Below the pieces are notes generated by a model that ran no database searches, had not been told where the DNA came from, and saw only the letters and a program-made list of their open reading frames with translations. A DNA stretch of 64,000 bases from positions 1,178,001 to 1,242,000 of the forward strand of contig NC_005085.1 in NCBI RefSeq assembly GCF_000007705.1, in the 5' to 3' direction. Origin of the DNA: Chromobacterium violaceum ATCC 12472. GTDB lineage: Bacteria; Pseudomonadota; Gammaproteobacteria; Burkholderiales; Chromobacteriaceae. A program made the translations under genes and the position numbers. This document shows, piece by piece, positions 17,463 to 30,346 of this stretch. How positions within the stretch are numbered: position 1 is the first letter of the stretch; every line of letters begins with the position of its first letter.

Positions 17463-18366
17463 ACGCCTGCGGCAGCCCGGCGCGCTCGCGCAGGAAGGCG
17501 ATCAGCGCCCTGAGCTTGGCCGGCTGCTGCGGTCGATGCGGGTAGTACAGGTACAGCGCCTCGGCCGGCGGCGCGTAGCCGTCCAGCACCACGGCCAGCT
17601 TGCCCGCGGCGACCCAGGGCTCGATCAGCGGCTCGGCCAGGTAGGCGAGGCCGGCGCCGCCCAGCGCCGCATGCAGCATCGCCGTGTTGTCGTTGGCGAT
17701 CAGCGGGCCGTCTACGGCCAGCTGCAGCGGCAGCCCGTCGCGGACGAATTGCCAGCGGTAGTGCTGGCCGCCGCCGAAGCGGTAGCCCAGGCAGGCATGG
17801 CCGGCCAGATCCTCGGGGTGCTGCGGCGCGCCGCGGCGGCTCAGGTAGCCGGGCGCGGCGGCGACGACGAAGCGCAGCGGCCGGCTGACCGGCAGCGCCT
17901 GCATGCCGGGCTGCAGCGCCTCGCCGAAGCGGACGCCGGCGTCGAAGCGTTGGGCGACGATGTCCACCAGTCCGTTGTTGACGTCCAGCTCCAGCCTGAG
18001 CCTGGGATGGCGCGCGGCGAAATCGGCCAGCGCCGGATAGAACAGCAGCTGCGCCGCGGTGTGCGGCAAGGTCACGCGCAGCCGGCCGACGGGCTGGCCT
18101 TGGGCCTGGCCGGCTTCGTCCAGCGCGGCGCGGATCTCGTCCAGCGCCGGCGCGAGCCGAGCCAGCAAGGCCTCGCCGGCCTCGGTCGGGGCCACCTGGC
18201 GCGTGGTGCGGGTCAGCAGCGGCACGCCCAGCGCCCCTTCCAGCTGGCGCATCGTCTGGCTGAGCGCCGAGGCGCTGACGCCCAGCTCGGCGCCGGCGCG
18301 GGTGAAGCTGCGGTGGCGGGCGATCGCGCAGAAAGCCTGCAGCGCCTCTTGCGGGATTTTCGACAT
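17461..18366 (-). CDS. LysR-family transcriptional regulator
   Basis: This 301-residue regulator has an N-terminal winged helix (FTRAGAELGVSASALSQTMRQ, residues about 21-41) and a C-terminal effector domain. It ends with YLYYPHRPQQPAKLRALIAFLRE, typical of the DsdC/PtxR-like group with an FLRER tail. It is divergent from an aldo-keto reductase gene with 97 bp between, so it probably controls that gene. The inducer is unknown. Confidence 0.9.
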   Translation of the reverse strand: MSKIPQEALQAFCAIARHRSFTRAGAELGVSASALSQTMRQLEGALGVPLLTRTTRQVAPTEAGEALLARLAPALDEIRAALDEAGQAQGQPVGRLRVTLPHTAAQLLFYPALADFAARHPRLRLELDVNNGLVDIVAQRFDAGVRFGEALQPGMQALPVSRPLRFVVAAAPGYLSRRGAPQHPEDLAGHACLGYRFGGGQHYRWQFVRDGLPLQLAVDGPLIANDNTAMLHAALGGAGLAYLAEPLIEPWVAAGKLAVVLDGYAPPAEALYLYYPHRPQQPAKLRALIAFLRERAGLPQA

Positions 18367-18463
18367 TGTGAAGCCTGGCTAAATAATGTTTGTCATTTTC
18401 AGCCATTTTTCTACGTAGTGCCAGCGCCTATGCTGAACGCACTTTCACCAAGGGAGCAAGGCA

Positions 18464-19453
18464 ATGCAAAAACGCACGCTGGGCCGTAACGGCCCGCAGG
18501 TTTCGGCGCTGGGTCTCGGCTGCATGGGCATGAGCGCTTTCTACGGCCCGCGCGACGACGCCGAGTCGCTGGCGACGCTGGACGCGGCGTTGGACCTGGG
18601 GGTCAACTTCCTCGATACCGCCGACATGTACGGTCCTTACAGCAACGAGCGGCTGCTGGCCAGGCTGCTGGCGCGCCGCCGCGGCGAGGTGGTGCTGGCC
18701 ACCAAGTTCGGCATCGTGATGGATCCGGCCGATCCGGCCCGGCGCGGCGTCAACGGCCGTCCGGACTACGCGCGCAGCAGCTGCGAGGGCAGCCTTAAGC
18801 GGCTGGGCGTCGACTGCATCGACCTTTACTACCTGCACCGCGTCGATCCCGAGGTGCCGATAGAGGACACCGTCGGCGCGATGGCGGAGCTGGTCAAGGC
18901 GGGCAAGGTGCGCTGGCTGGGCTTGTCGGAGGCTTCCGCCGACACGCTGCGACGCGCCGCCGCCGTCCACCCCATCCATGCGCTGCAGAGCGAATACTCG
19001 CTGTGGACGCGGGACCCGGAAGACGGCGTATTGGCCGCTTGCCGCCAGGTCGGCGCCGGCTTCGTCGCCTACAGCCCGCTGGGACGGGGCTTCCTGACCG
19101 GCGCGATCAAGAGTCCGGACGATTTCGCCGCTGACGACTTCCGCCGCGGCAACCCGCGCTTCCAGGGCGAGAATTTCCAGCGCAATCTGCGGCTGGTGGA
19201 CAAGGTGAGGGCGCTGGCCGCCGCCAAGGGCTGCAGCCCGGCGCAGCTGGCGCTGGCCTGGCTGCTGGCGCAGGGGGAAGATATTGTCGCCATTCCCGGC
19301 GCGCGCAAGCAGGCAAACCTGCGCGACAACCTGGGCGCGCTGGCGGTCGAACTGGATGCCGGCGATCTGGCCGAGCTGGGCTCGATGTTCGCCGGCGGCC
19401 AGGTCAGCGGCCTGCGCTACGCCGCCGAGGTGATGGGCATGGTCAACCGCTGA
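18464..19453 (+). CDS. Aldo/keto reductase
   Basis: This 329-residue NADPH-dependent oxidoreductase has the AKR catalytic tetrad. Asp and Tyr lie in [14 protein letters not shown], Lys in VVLATKFGI and His in LYYLHRVD. It starts with [19 protein letters not shown], and the C-terminal cofactor segment [16 protein letters not shown] is present. It resembles the AKR13-type group that reduces aldehydes and ketones. The substrate is unknown. AGGGAGCAAGGCA precedes the ATG. The divergent LysR gene is its likely regulator. Confidence 0.9.
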   Translation: MQKRTLGRNGPQVSALGLGCMGMSAFYGPRDDAESLATLDAALDLGVNFLDTADMYGPYSNERLLARLLARRRGEVVLATKFGIVMDPADPARRGVNGRPDYARSSCEGSLKRLGVDCIDLYYLHRVDPEVPIEDTVGAMAELVKAGKVRWLGLSEASADTLRRAAAVHPIHALQSEYSLWTRDPEDGVLAACRQVGAGFVAYSPLGRGFLTGAIKSPDDFAADDFRRGNPRFQGENFQRNLRLVDKVRALAAAKGCSPAQLALAWLLAQGEDIVAIPGARKQANLRDNLGALAVELDAGDLAELGSMFAGGQVSGLRYAAEVMGMVNR

Positions 19454-19467
19454 TCCGGCAGCGGCGC

Positions 19468-19914
19468 TCAGCGCATTCTTTGGTAGGGCAATGGCGGCAG
19501 CAGCTGCATGGGGATGGCGCGTTGCTTGCCATCGGCCCCGGGCGGCGCCATGCCTGGCTGCAGCGAGGGCAGTAGGCCAGGCTGTGCGGGATGAGGAGAA
19601 AAGCCGCTGTTTCGCGGCTGTAACTGAACCGGGCCTGATTCGCTCAGCGATTTACTGATCGAAAAGCTGTCCGCGAAACGGGGGGAACCGCGAGCGTCCG
19701 CGTAAGGAGGTACTGGCTTGACTTCGATGAGCGGGCGCTCCAGGTTTTCCAGTCGGATGCGGGGCTCGACGTTCAAGGGAGCGGCTTTCGCTTTCATCTG
19801 GACGCGAGGCTTTGGCTGCTCGTGCTGGGTCGCGAATTCATAGGAGGGAAGCGGTGCCGCCGCCAGGGACGCGCTGCAAAGCGCCAATGGCAGCAGGAGG
19901 GCGTGTGGGCGCAT
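19468..19914 (-). CDS. Small secreted protein, paralogue 1 (hypothetical)
   Basis: This 148-residue protein has a signal peptide (MRPHALLLPLALCSASLAAA) followed by PLPSYEFA. The mature region is Pro-rich with no recognised domain. Its N-terminus matches that of the neighbouring 102-residue protein (LLPLAL, AAPLPSY.FA), and the upstream sequences match too, so the two genes arose by tandem duplication. The two downstream parts have diverged strongly. Function unknown. Confidence 0.7.
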   Translation of the reverse strand: MRPHALLLPLALCSASLAAAPLPSYEFATQHEQPKPRVQMKAKAAPLNVEPRIRLENLERPLIEVKPVPPYADARGSPRFADSFSISKSLSESGPVQLQPRNSGFSPHPAQPGLLPSLQPGMAPPGADGKQRAIPMQLLPPLPYQRMR

Positions 19915-20049
19915 CTTGATTCCTGCGTGGATGGGCCGCGCGGGGCGGCGGGTGTTGCGTGGATGGCGTGGCTGGCGCGTTTCGCGGCGAAAACGCGTGG
20001 CTGGCTTGGACAGAAGCGTCGCATAGGCGCTGTCCTGAATAGATAGAGC

Positions 20050-20078
20050 ATTCTACCTAAATGGCGGGGCAGCGACAA
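20050..20078 (-). promoter_or_regulatory. Duplicated promoter, copy 1
   Basis: On the minus strand, TTGTCG (20078-20073), a 17-bp spacer and TAGAAT (20055-20050) form a sigma-70-type promoter. A 20-bp block across the -10 and start region (20041-20060) is repeated at 20525-20544 with one difference. Confidence 0.65.
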
Positions 20079-20101
20079 GCGGAATGCCCGCGCTTGGCGC
20101 C

Positions 20102-20410
20102 TTACCGCTTCGCGCGCTCCTGCATCAGCTTGATGGTTGCCGCGTCGAATTTGGGCGCGATATGCGGCGGCGGCTGAAAACGGTTTGGCCGTTTGCGTCT
20201 CTTTTGCTCCAGCGCCCAACTGGGCGGAGGCGGGACATCGAAGTCCGGCAGCTGCAATTTGGCTTCCGCGCGCAGCGGGCGGCGCGGCAAGCTCATGTCC
20301 GGGCGCGTTTTCTCGCTTTCCGGCGTCAGGGCGAAAGCATAGGAAGGGAGCGGGGCCGCCGCCGGCGCGTTGGATAGCGCCAAGGGCAGCAGGAAAAGGC
20401 GTAAGCGCAT
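20102..20410 (-). CDS. Small secreted protein, paralogue 2 (hypothetical)
   Basis: This 102-residue protein has a signal peptide (MRLRLFLLPLALSNAPAAA) and a Pro/Arg/Lys-rich mature part, including FDVPPPPSWALEQKRRKRP. It shares its N-terminus, ribosome-site region (CGCAGG.ATCAAGATGCGC) and promoter with the 148-residue gene just downstream. The mature protein is very basic. I do not recognise a domain. Function unknown. Confidence 0.7.
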   Translation of the reverse strand: MRLRLFLLPLALSNAPAAAPLPSYAFALTPESEKTRPDMSLPRRPLRAEAKLQLPDFDVPPPPSWALEQKRRKRPNRFQPPPHIAPKFDAATIKLMQERAKR

Positions 20411-20533
20411 CTTGATACCTGCGGAAAAGGCCGAGTGGCCCGATGTTGCATGGAGCGGTGGCTGGCGCGATCCGATGGGAACGCGTGGCTGAAGATACAG
20501 AGCCGGCGAAGTGCCTTCTCTGAAAGATAGAGT

Positions 20534-20562
20534 ATTCTACCTAACTATATCTGTAACGACAA
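20534..20562 (-). promoter_or_regulatory. Duplicated promoter, copy 2
   Basis: On the minus strand, TTGTCG (20562-20557), a 17-bp spacer and TAGAAT (20539-20534) form the same promoter as at 20050-20078, with identical boxes and spacing. It serves the 102-residue secreted protein. Confidence 0.65.
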
Positions 20563-20623
20563 TTATGTAGACTGATTGATCGTTGCGGGCGGCCCGCGGC
20601 GCGGCTACGATGATGCGAAAGAC

Positions 20624-21940
20624 ATGACGCGATCGTACTGGCGCAGCGCAGTTCTGCTATGGTGTCGGCGTTTTGTCCGCGGAGCAGGGCGACATTCGCT
20701 CTGGCAGCCGCCTGACCCATACCGCAAGCCGCTTTCCATGCCCATTGTGTCCGTACATACTCCCAGCATCCTTGACTTCAAGGCTACGCTGATCAGCAAT
20801 GCCGGTTATTCGCTGGTGCTGACCGCGGTTCTGCTGTTGACCTGGTTCAGTGGACGGCGGGAGCGCGCGCTGCTTACCTTGGGCATCGCCGGCCTGCTGA
20901 GCGATCTGGGTTTCCTGATCAATGTCTTGCCGCTAGGGCTGTCGGGTTGGCAGCAGTTGCAGCTGACCAATTACCTGTTGTTGGCGTTCTGTCCGCTAGC
21001 GGTGATCTGCACGCGTCAGTTGCACGGCTTGCCCAGCGGTTGGCGGGGCTGTTTCGCGCTCTGGCTGTTGCAACTGCTGGCTTATCGTTACTGGGCGGGG
21101 CCTGACGATTTCGCGGCCAGGGTGCAAGTCGTGGCCGGCTTCTCGATGCTGTTCTGGATGTTATCGGTTTGGGCGTTCTGGCGGTTCAGGCACGCCTACC
21201 GGGGCATAGGGCATTGGATTGCCGGACTGTTCGCGCTGCTGCAGGCCCTGGTGTCCCTCGCCAGGGTTTGGTACGGCTGGCATGTCGGAGGGCGTTACGA
21301 TCAAGACGGCATCCTGTTCAACGCGTTGGCGTCCCAGGCTCTGTTTTGGCTCGGATACAGCTTCAGCCTCTGCGTGTTGCTGATCAGCTATGAGCAGCTG
21401 TTGCTGCAAGTCCGCCAGCAGGCGCAGCAGGATGGTCTGACCCAGCTGTACAACCATCGGACCTTCCACGAGCAGGCCGCGGCCATGTTCGCCAGGGCGC
21501 AGCGCGCGGGAGACGCGTTGGCGCTGTTGCTGATAGACCTCGACCATTTCAAGGAGGTCAACGACCGTTACGGCCACCAGGCGGGCGACGAAGTGCTGCG
21601 CCAGCTGGCCGACTGCCTGCGCGCCGAGTCCCGCCAGGGCGATCTGCTGGGGCGGCACGGCGGAGAGGAGTTCGTGGTGATGCTGCCGCAGGCCAGCCGG
21701 GTGGAGGCGGGCAATGTGGCGGACCGGCTGCGGCAGGCCATCGTCAATCTGGAGCCCAAGGTGGGCGAATTGCGTTTGCCCATCAGCGCCAGCATAGGCG
21801 TGGCCTGCCTGAGGCCGCCGGAGCACGACAGCCTGGCCAGCCTGTTTCTGGAGGCCGACCTGCTGCTGTACCAGGCCAAGCGCAAGGGCCGCAACCGGGT
21901 GGAGATAGCGCGCGAGGCCGAGCCGGCGCTGCAGCGCTAG
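20624..21940 (+). CDS. Membrane-anchored diguanylate cyclase (GGDEF)
   Basis: This protein makes the second messenger cyclic di-GMP. The N-terminal half holds about six to seven transmembrane segments and no recognised input domain. The C-terminal GGDEF domain has the active site GGEEF in GRHGGEEFVVMLP. An inhibitory I-site RxxD (RQGD) lies exactly five residues before it, so product inhibition is expected. The start is uncertain. In-frame ATGs lie at 20576, 20624 and 20738, none with a strong ribosome site. The one at 20738 begins just before the first membrane segment. The 3' end overlaps the convergent DinB gene by four bases. Confidence 0.88.
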   Translation: MTRSYWRSAVLLWCRRFVRGAGRHSLWQPPDPYRKPLSMPIVSVHTPSILDFKATLISNAGYSLVLTAVLLLTWFSGRRERALLTLGIAGLLSDLGFLINVLPLGLSGWQQLQLTNYLLLAFCPLAVICTRQLHGLPSGWRGCFALWLLQLLAYRYWAGPDDFAARVQVVAGFSMLFWMLSVWAFWRFRHAYRGIGHWIAGLFALLQALVSLARVWYGWHVGGRYDQDGILFNALASQALFWLGYSFSLCVLLISYEQLLLQVRQQAQQDGLTQLYNHRTFHEQAAAMFARAQRAGDALALLLIDLDHFKEVNDRYGHQAGDEVLRQLADCLRAESRQGDLLGRHGGEEFVVMLPQASRVEAGNVADRLRQAIVNLEPKVGELRLPISASIGVACLRPPEHDSLASLFLEADLLLYQAKRKGRNRVEIAREAEPALQR

Positions 21941-22470
21941 CGGGCGACGTCTTCCTCCCGATGCGCGTCCCGCAGGTAGACCGGGAGATCGGTCGTCGGC
22001 GGCGTGGCCGGGATCTGGTACAGCATGTCGGCGACGAAGCCGCGGTGGTAGTTCTTGTGATTGACGATGTGCAGCAGCATGTCGCCGCGCCGCATGCGGC
22101 CGCGTCCGCCGTCGACGAAGGCGAAGTCCACCTCCTGCTCGTATTCGGCCACATCCAGGCGGTCGGCGTAATCGATGTACCAGCCGTCCAGCTCCGCCTG
22201 CGCCCGAGCCAGTTGCGCGAGGCGGGGCGTGTCCGGCGTGTTGCGGCCGCTGTAGCCGTGCGGGCGGGCCAGCAGATGGCCCTGCCAGATGCGGTCCACC
22301 ACCAGATTGTGGTTCAGCGTCGACAGCACGTTGCCGAACACGGTGGCGCGCGCCTTGAGCAATTCCTCTTCCGGCAGCGCGGCCAGCGCGTCGAACAGGC
22401 GGCGGTTGGCCCAGGCGCTGTAGCGGGCCAGCATGCGGATATCGCGCAATGACATCTCAGAATTGTCCAT
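21937..22470 (-). CDS. DinB-family protein
   Basis: This 177-residue protein matches the DinB/YfiT-like four-helix fold. The metal-binding histidines are likely in LSTLNHNLVVDRIW (His) and LLHIVNHKNYHRGFVADML (two His). The family includes thiol-dependent S-transferases and damage-inducible proteins. No LexA box is evident upstream, so SOS control is not supported. A downstream in-frame ATG at 22455 (MSLRD) could be the true start. Reaction unknown. Confidence 0.83.
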   Translation of the reverse strand: MDNSEMSLRDIRMLARYSAWANRRLFDALAALPEEELLKARATVFGNVLSTLNHNLVVDRIWQGHLLARPHGYSGRNTPDTPRLAQLARAQAELDGWYIDYADRLDVAEYEQEVDFAFVDGGRGRMRRGDMLLHIVNHKNYHRGFVADMLYQIPATPPTTDLPVYLRDAHREEDVAR

Positions 22471-22524
22471 GTTTTGACGATGTCATTTTATCGGCGCGCC
22501 GCCTTGCCGGCAATGCCCATCCCG

Positions 22525-23151
22525 CTAACCGCGGGGTTCGGCTGCGCCGCCCTTCTTGCCCGGCTTGCGCGCCGTCACCGCCGGCGCGCCTTTCTGGATG
22601 TTGTTCAGCCGGCGCCGGATGCCGTCGCTGTCCAGCCAGATGTCCTCGCCTTTCAGGATGCGGTCCAGTTCCTCGTCGGTGAGGAAGGGGCGGCAGACGT
22701 GGCGCATCACCTTCTCGAACCACTTGCCGCTGGCCGCCACCTGCGCCTGCTGCTCGTTGCCCTTGCCGATCAGCGCCGACGAATAGTTGTGGAACATCAG
22801 TTGGCAGGTGTCGTGCACCACGAGCTCGTCGCCGGCGAGGAAGATCAGCGCGCCCATCGAATACGCCCGCGCCTCCAGGATGGTGACCACGTGGGCTTGG
22901 CTGGCGGTGATGTTGTTGATGATCTGCAGGCCGGCGTCGAAATTGCCGCCGGGGGTGTTCAGGTGCAGGTAGACGATGTCGGTGCTGCTGGCGGTGCGCA
23001 GCGTGTACAGGAGATCGGTGTAGTGGATGGCGGCACCGATCTCCTCGGACAGATAAAACGATATCTGCCGCACCGTGCCCTGGGTTTCGTATTGGCGGTA
23101 CAGCGGGACGGGCTTGTCGTCGTCGTCGGTTTCGGCGTTGCGGCGGGGCAT
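22525..23151 (-). CDS. ClpP-like serine protease (S14 family, non-canonical)
   Basis: This 208-residue protein has a ClpP fold. The catalytic triad appears complete: Ser98 in RAYSMGALIF, His121 in LMFHNYSS and Asp170 in KGEDIWLD. It differs from housekeeping ClpP. It lacks the pro-region, starts with an acidic stretch (ETDDDD) and ends with a Lys/Gly-rich tail (ARKPGKKGG). No ClpX or ClpA gene is adjacent. The start at 23151 has AGGAG six bases upstream; an ATG at 23181 would add ten residues. It may be an accessory ClpP paralogue or act without an ATPase. Partner unknown. Confidence 0.82.
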   Translation of the reverse strand: MPRRNAETDDDDKPVPLYRQYETQGTVRQISFYLSEEIGAAIHYTDLLYTLRTASSTDIVYLHLNTPGGNFDAGLQIINNITASQAHVVTILEARAYSMGALIFLAGDELVVHDTCQLMFHNYSSALIGKGNEQQAQVAASGKWFEKVMRHVCRPFLTDEELDRILKGEDIWLDSDGIRRRLNNIQKGAPAVTARKPGKKGGAAEPRG

Positions 23152-23341
23152 GGCGGCTCCTCGTTGTACTGGTCTTTCCAATCTAGCCCCGCAGCGGGGG
23201 GCTTGCCTTGCAATGGGGCAAGTTGGGGGGAGGGAAGGAATCCGCGTAGCGGATTCATCAGAAGAGATTGCGCGGATAGGAGAATGGCCAGCTCAATCGA
23301 GCCGGCCGTTCATTAGCGGCACGGATGGAAATCAAGCCAGC

Positions 23342-26734
<3,393 letters not shown>

Positions 26735-26771
26735 CTTGGTCGGGCTTCTGTGCGGAGTTGTGCTTGTCGCG

Positions 26772-26777
26772 ATTATA
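26772..26777 (-). promoter_or_regulatory. Probable -10 box of mfd
   Basis: A perfect TATAAT on the minus strand lies 38 bases before the mfd start codon. The -35 region is weak. The rest of the 280-bp gap to the divergent GGDEF-EAL gene is AT-rich near 26865-26935 and shows no further motif. Confidence 0.4.
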
Positions 26778-27014
26778 ACAGTGCGCCGCGCGGCCTTAAG
26801 GCTTTGGCGGCGAACGGCGCTAGCCGGCGCGGGGATTCCCGGCTATCGTATGCGTTTGCTTCAAGCCTATTTTACTTTTGCATGAAGAAAATAGGCTATT
26901 GATGCGAATCAGATATCAAAAAAAATAATAGACAAGTCTCCGCTGCCGCCCAGGGCGCCGGAGTCGAGATGGAGCAAGATCCGGCCAACCGGACGACAGG
27001 AAGAGGATGGGAGC

Positions 27015-30000
27015 GTGAGAGCCACACCTAGGGTGGAGGAGTTGTTGGTTTTCCTGGGCTTTGTCGCCAGCGTGGCCTTGTGGCCGCGCGGTCCGCACGC
27101 GGCATTGTCTCTGGCGAGTTTCGCGCCGCACGGCCTGCTGTGCTGGCAATTGCTGGCGCGCGAGCCGCGCCGCTGCTGGTGGTGGCCGCTGGCGGCGGGC
27201 AGCGCGGCGGCGGCGTGGATGCCGCCGCTGTGGGCGTTGCTGATGGCGGCGTCCTTGTATCTGATCCGGCCGGGCCTGCGCCTGGGCGGGCTGCTGGCCG
27301 GCCTGGAGCGGCCCGGCACGCCGCAGCAGCTGCGCCACCTGCTGCTGGCGCTGATCTTCTATCCTGCGCTGGCCGCGGCGCTGTTGCCGGGCGGCTACGC
27401 CTGGGCGGCAGGCGGGCTTTCCGGCAACCCCTGGCCCTGGACCTGGCAATGCTGGGCGGCGCTGGCTTCGGCCCTGTTCCTGTGCGCGCCGCTGGCCTTG
27501 CCGGCCGGGCGCCCGCTGCCGCTGCCGCTGCGCCTGGAGCTGGCGTTGATCCTGCTGCTGTCGGCCGGCGGCGTCGGCCTGCTGCTGGCGGTCGGCGAGC
27601 CGCCCGGCGTGCCCAGCCAGCTGCTGTTTTTCCCCCTGATCTTGTGGGCGGCCTGCCGCACCGGCCTTGGCGGCGCGGCGCTGACGTCCGGCATGGTGTC
27701 GCTGCTGTTGTCGCTGGCGGCGCTGCCGCCGGCCGGCCTGGTGCGCGCGGGCATGGGCAGCGCCGCCACCGACCTCCTGCTGGCGCTGGCGCTGAACGTG
27801 TCGGGCATGCTGGTGGCCATCCTGATGGACGGCCATCGCGCCGACGGCGAGGCGCTGAGGGTGTTCCGCGCCCGCATCGCCTCCCTGGTCAACCACAGCC
27901 CCACCATGATGTCGCTGAAGGACATGGACGGCCGCTACCTGCTGGTCAACGCCGCTTACGCGCGCCGGGTCGGCGTGTCGGCGGAGTCGCTGCTGGGCCG
28001 CAGGCCGGAGGACGTGTTCGACGCCGAGGACGCGCGGCAGATACGCGAGCAGGACCAGCAGGTGCTGAACCTGCTGTCGCCGCGCCAGTTCGACGAGCAT
28101 TTCGTGCTCAACGGCGTGGAAACCTATTTGCTGGCGTCCAAGTTTCCCTTGTTCGACGCCGACGGCCGGCCGGCCGGCGTCGGCAGCGTCGACACCGACA
28201 TCACCCAGGCCCGGCAGGAGCAGAAGGCCAAGCGCGAGGCGGAGGACCGCTACCTGGCGCTGGTCGAGCAGTCGCTGGTCGGCATCTACATCATGCAGGA
28301 CGAGAAGCTGGCCTACGTCAATCCCAAGCTGGCCGAGATCATGGGCTACCAGCCGGAGGAGATGGAGGGCATGACCATGCCGCAGCTGCTGGTGCCGGGC
28401 GAAGCCGAGCGGCTGCGGCAGCAACTGCTGCGCCGCTTCCGCGACAATATCTCGGTGATGCATTACGCCACCCGCGGCCTGCGCAAGGACGGCGTGCTGG
28501 TGGACATGGAGGTGCACAGCCGCCTGTTCGAGCTGAACGGCCGCAAGGCGGTGATAGGCGTGGTGATGGACATCTCCGAGCGCCTGCTGGCCGACACCAA
28601 CCTCAGGCTGGCGGCCAAGGTGTTCGAGAACTCGGCCGAAGGCATCCTGATTCTGGACGCCGGCGCGCGCATCATCGCCGTCAACGACGCCTTCACCCGC
28701 ATCACCGGTTACGCCGAGGAGGAGGCGCTGGGCAAGGCGTCGCGCATCTTCAGCGCGGAGCAACAGGCGCGGGCGGCGATGCAGCAGGCGCTGGCCGATT
28801 GCGGCCACTGGCAAGGCGAGATGCTGGACCGGCGCAAGGGCGGCCAGTGGTATCCGGCCGAGCTGTCGATCTCGGCGCTGCGCGACGAGGACGGGCTGCT
28901 GTCCAATTACGTCGCGGTGTTCTCCGACATCACCCAGCGCAAGGAAGCCGAGGAGCGGCTGCAGTTCCTCGCCAACCACGATCCGCTGACCCGGCTGCCC
29001 AACCGCAGCCGCCTGACCGCCAGCCTGGACGAGGCGCTGACGCGGATGGACGGCGAGGACGGCCGGCTGGCGGTGATGTTCATCGACCTGGACCGCTTCA
29101 AGCTGATCAACGATTCCTTCGGCCACCAGGTGGGCGACCAGCTGCTGTGCGAGATCGCCATCCGCCTGTCGCGGGTGGTGGGCGAGCGCGGCATGCTGGC
29201 GCGCCTGGGCGGCGACGAGTTCACGCTGCTGATGAGCGGCTTCGACAGCCACCACCAGCTGGCCGACATGGCGTCCGACATCCTGGCGGCGCTGGGCAAG
29301 CCGCTGTGCCTGGAGGCGCACGAGGTGTTCATCACCGGCAGCATAGGCATCAGCGTGTTTCCGCACGACGGCCGCGACGCGCGCACGCTGCTGAAGAACG
29401 CCGACGTGGCGATGTACCGCGCCAAGGAGGCGGGCAAGAACACCTACCAGTTCTTCGACATCGGCATGAACACCCAGACCTTCGAGCGGCTGCTGCTGGA
29501 AAACGGCCTGCGGATGGCGCTGGAGCGGCACGAGTTCGAGCTGCATTACCAGCCGCAGCTGAGCGCGGGCGAGCGGGCGCTGGCCGGCGCCGAGGCGCTG
29601 CTGCGCTGGCGCCATCCGCAGCTGGGCCTGGTGCCGCCGGCGCGCTTCATCGCGCTGGCCGAGGAAACCGGCCTGATCAAGCCGATAGGCGACTGGGTGC
29701 TGCGCGAGGCCTGCCGCCAGCTGGCGGCCTGGGACGCCCAGGGGCTGCGGGTGCCCAGGCTGGCGGTGAACCTGTCGCCGCGCCAGTTCGGCCAGCCTTC
29801 GCTGCCGGCCAAGGTGGCTGGCGCGCTGCAGGCCGCCGGCCTCGCCGCCGGGCGGCTGGAGCTGGAAATCACCGAGAGCATGATCATGCAGAGCCCGACC
29901 GAGGCGGTGAGCCTGCTGTCGGAGCTGAAGTCGCTGGGCGTATGGCTGTCCATCGACGATTTCGGCACCGGCTACTCGTCGCTGTCCCACCTGAAGCGCT

Positions 30001-30272
30001 TCCCGCTGGACACGCTGAAGATAGACCAGTCCTTCGTCGAGGGGCTGCCGGACGACGACGACAACGCCGCCATCGCCGAAGCCATCCTGGCCATGGCCAA
30101 GAAGCTGAAATTCCAGGTGGTGGCCGAAGGGGTGGAAAGCGAGGAGCAGGCGGCCTTCCTGGAGGGCAAGGGCTGCCATGTGCTGCAGGGCTATCATTTC
30201 GGCCGGCCGCTGCCGGCCGGCGAGTTCGCCGCGCTGGCGGCAGGCTGGCGGCGCGAGGCCGAGCCGGCCTAG
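27015..30272 (+). CDS. Membrane PAS-PAS-PAS-GGDEF-EAL cyclic di-GMP protein
   Basis: This 1085-residue protein starts at a GTG. Residues 1-280 hold about eight transmembrane segments resembling a MASE1-type sensor. Three PAS domains follow at about 285, 408 and 532. The GGDEF domain starts near 650, with an intact GGDEF at about 731 and no RxxD I-site. The EAL domain starts near 823 and has all main catalytic segments ([40 protein letters not shown]). Both synthesis and breakdown of cyclic di-GMP are possible. The ligand sensed is unknown. Confidence 0.9.
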
Positions 30273-30346
30273 TTGACGCCGAGGCTGGGCCGGTGGGCGG
30301 CTTGCGGCTACAATGGCGGGAATTGAGCATTCGAGACTTTCCCGCC

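Noticed and set aside
22437-22524. A LexA box in front of the DinB-family gene
   Set aside because: I looked for CTGT-N8-ACAG and found none; the DinB name does not imply SOS control here.
26916-30197. A 1093-codon minus-strand frame opposite the GGDEF-EAL gene
   Set aside because: Repetitive Gln/Arg/His composition and no ribosome site. It is antisense to recognised domains.
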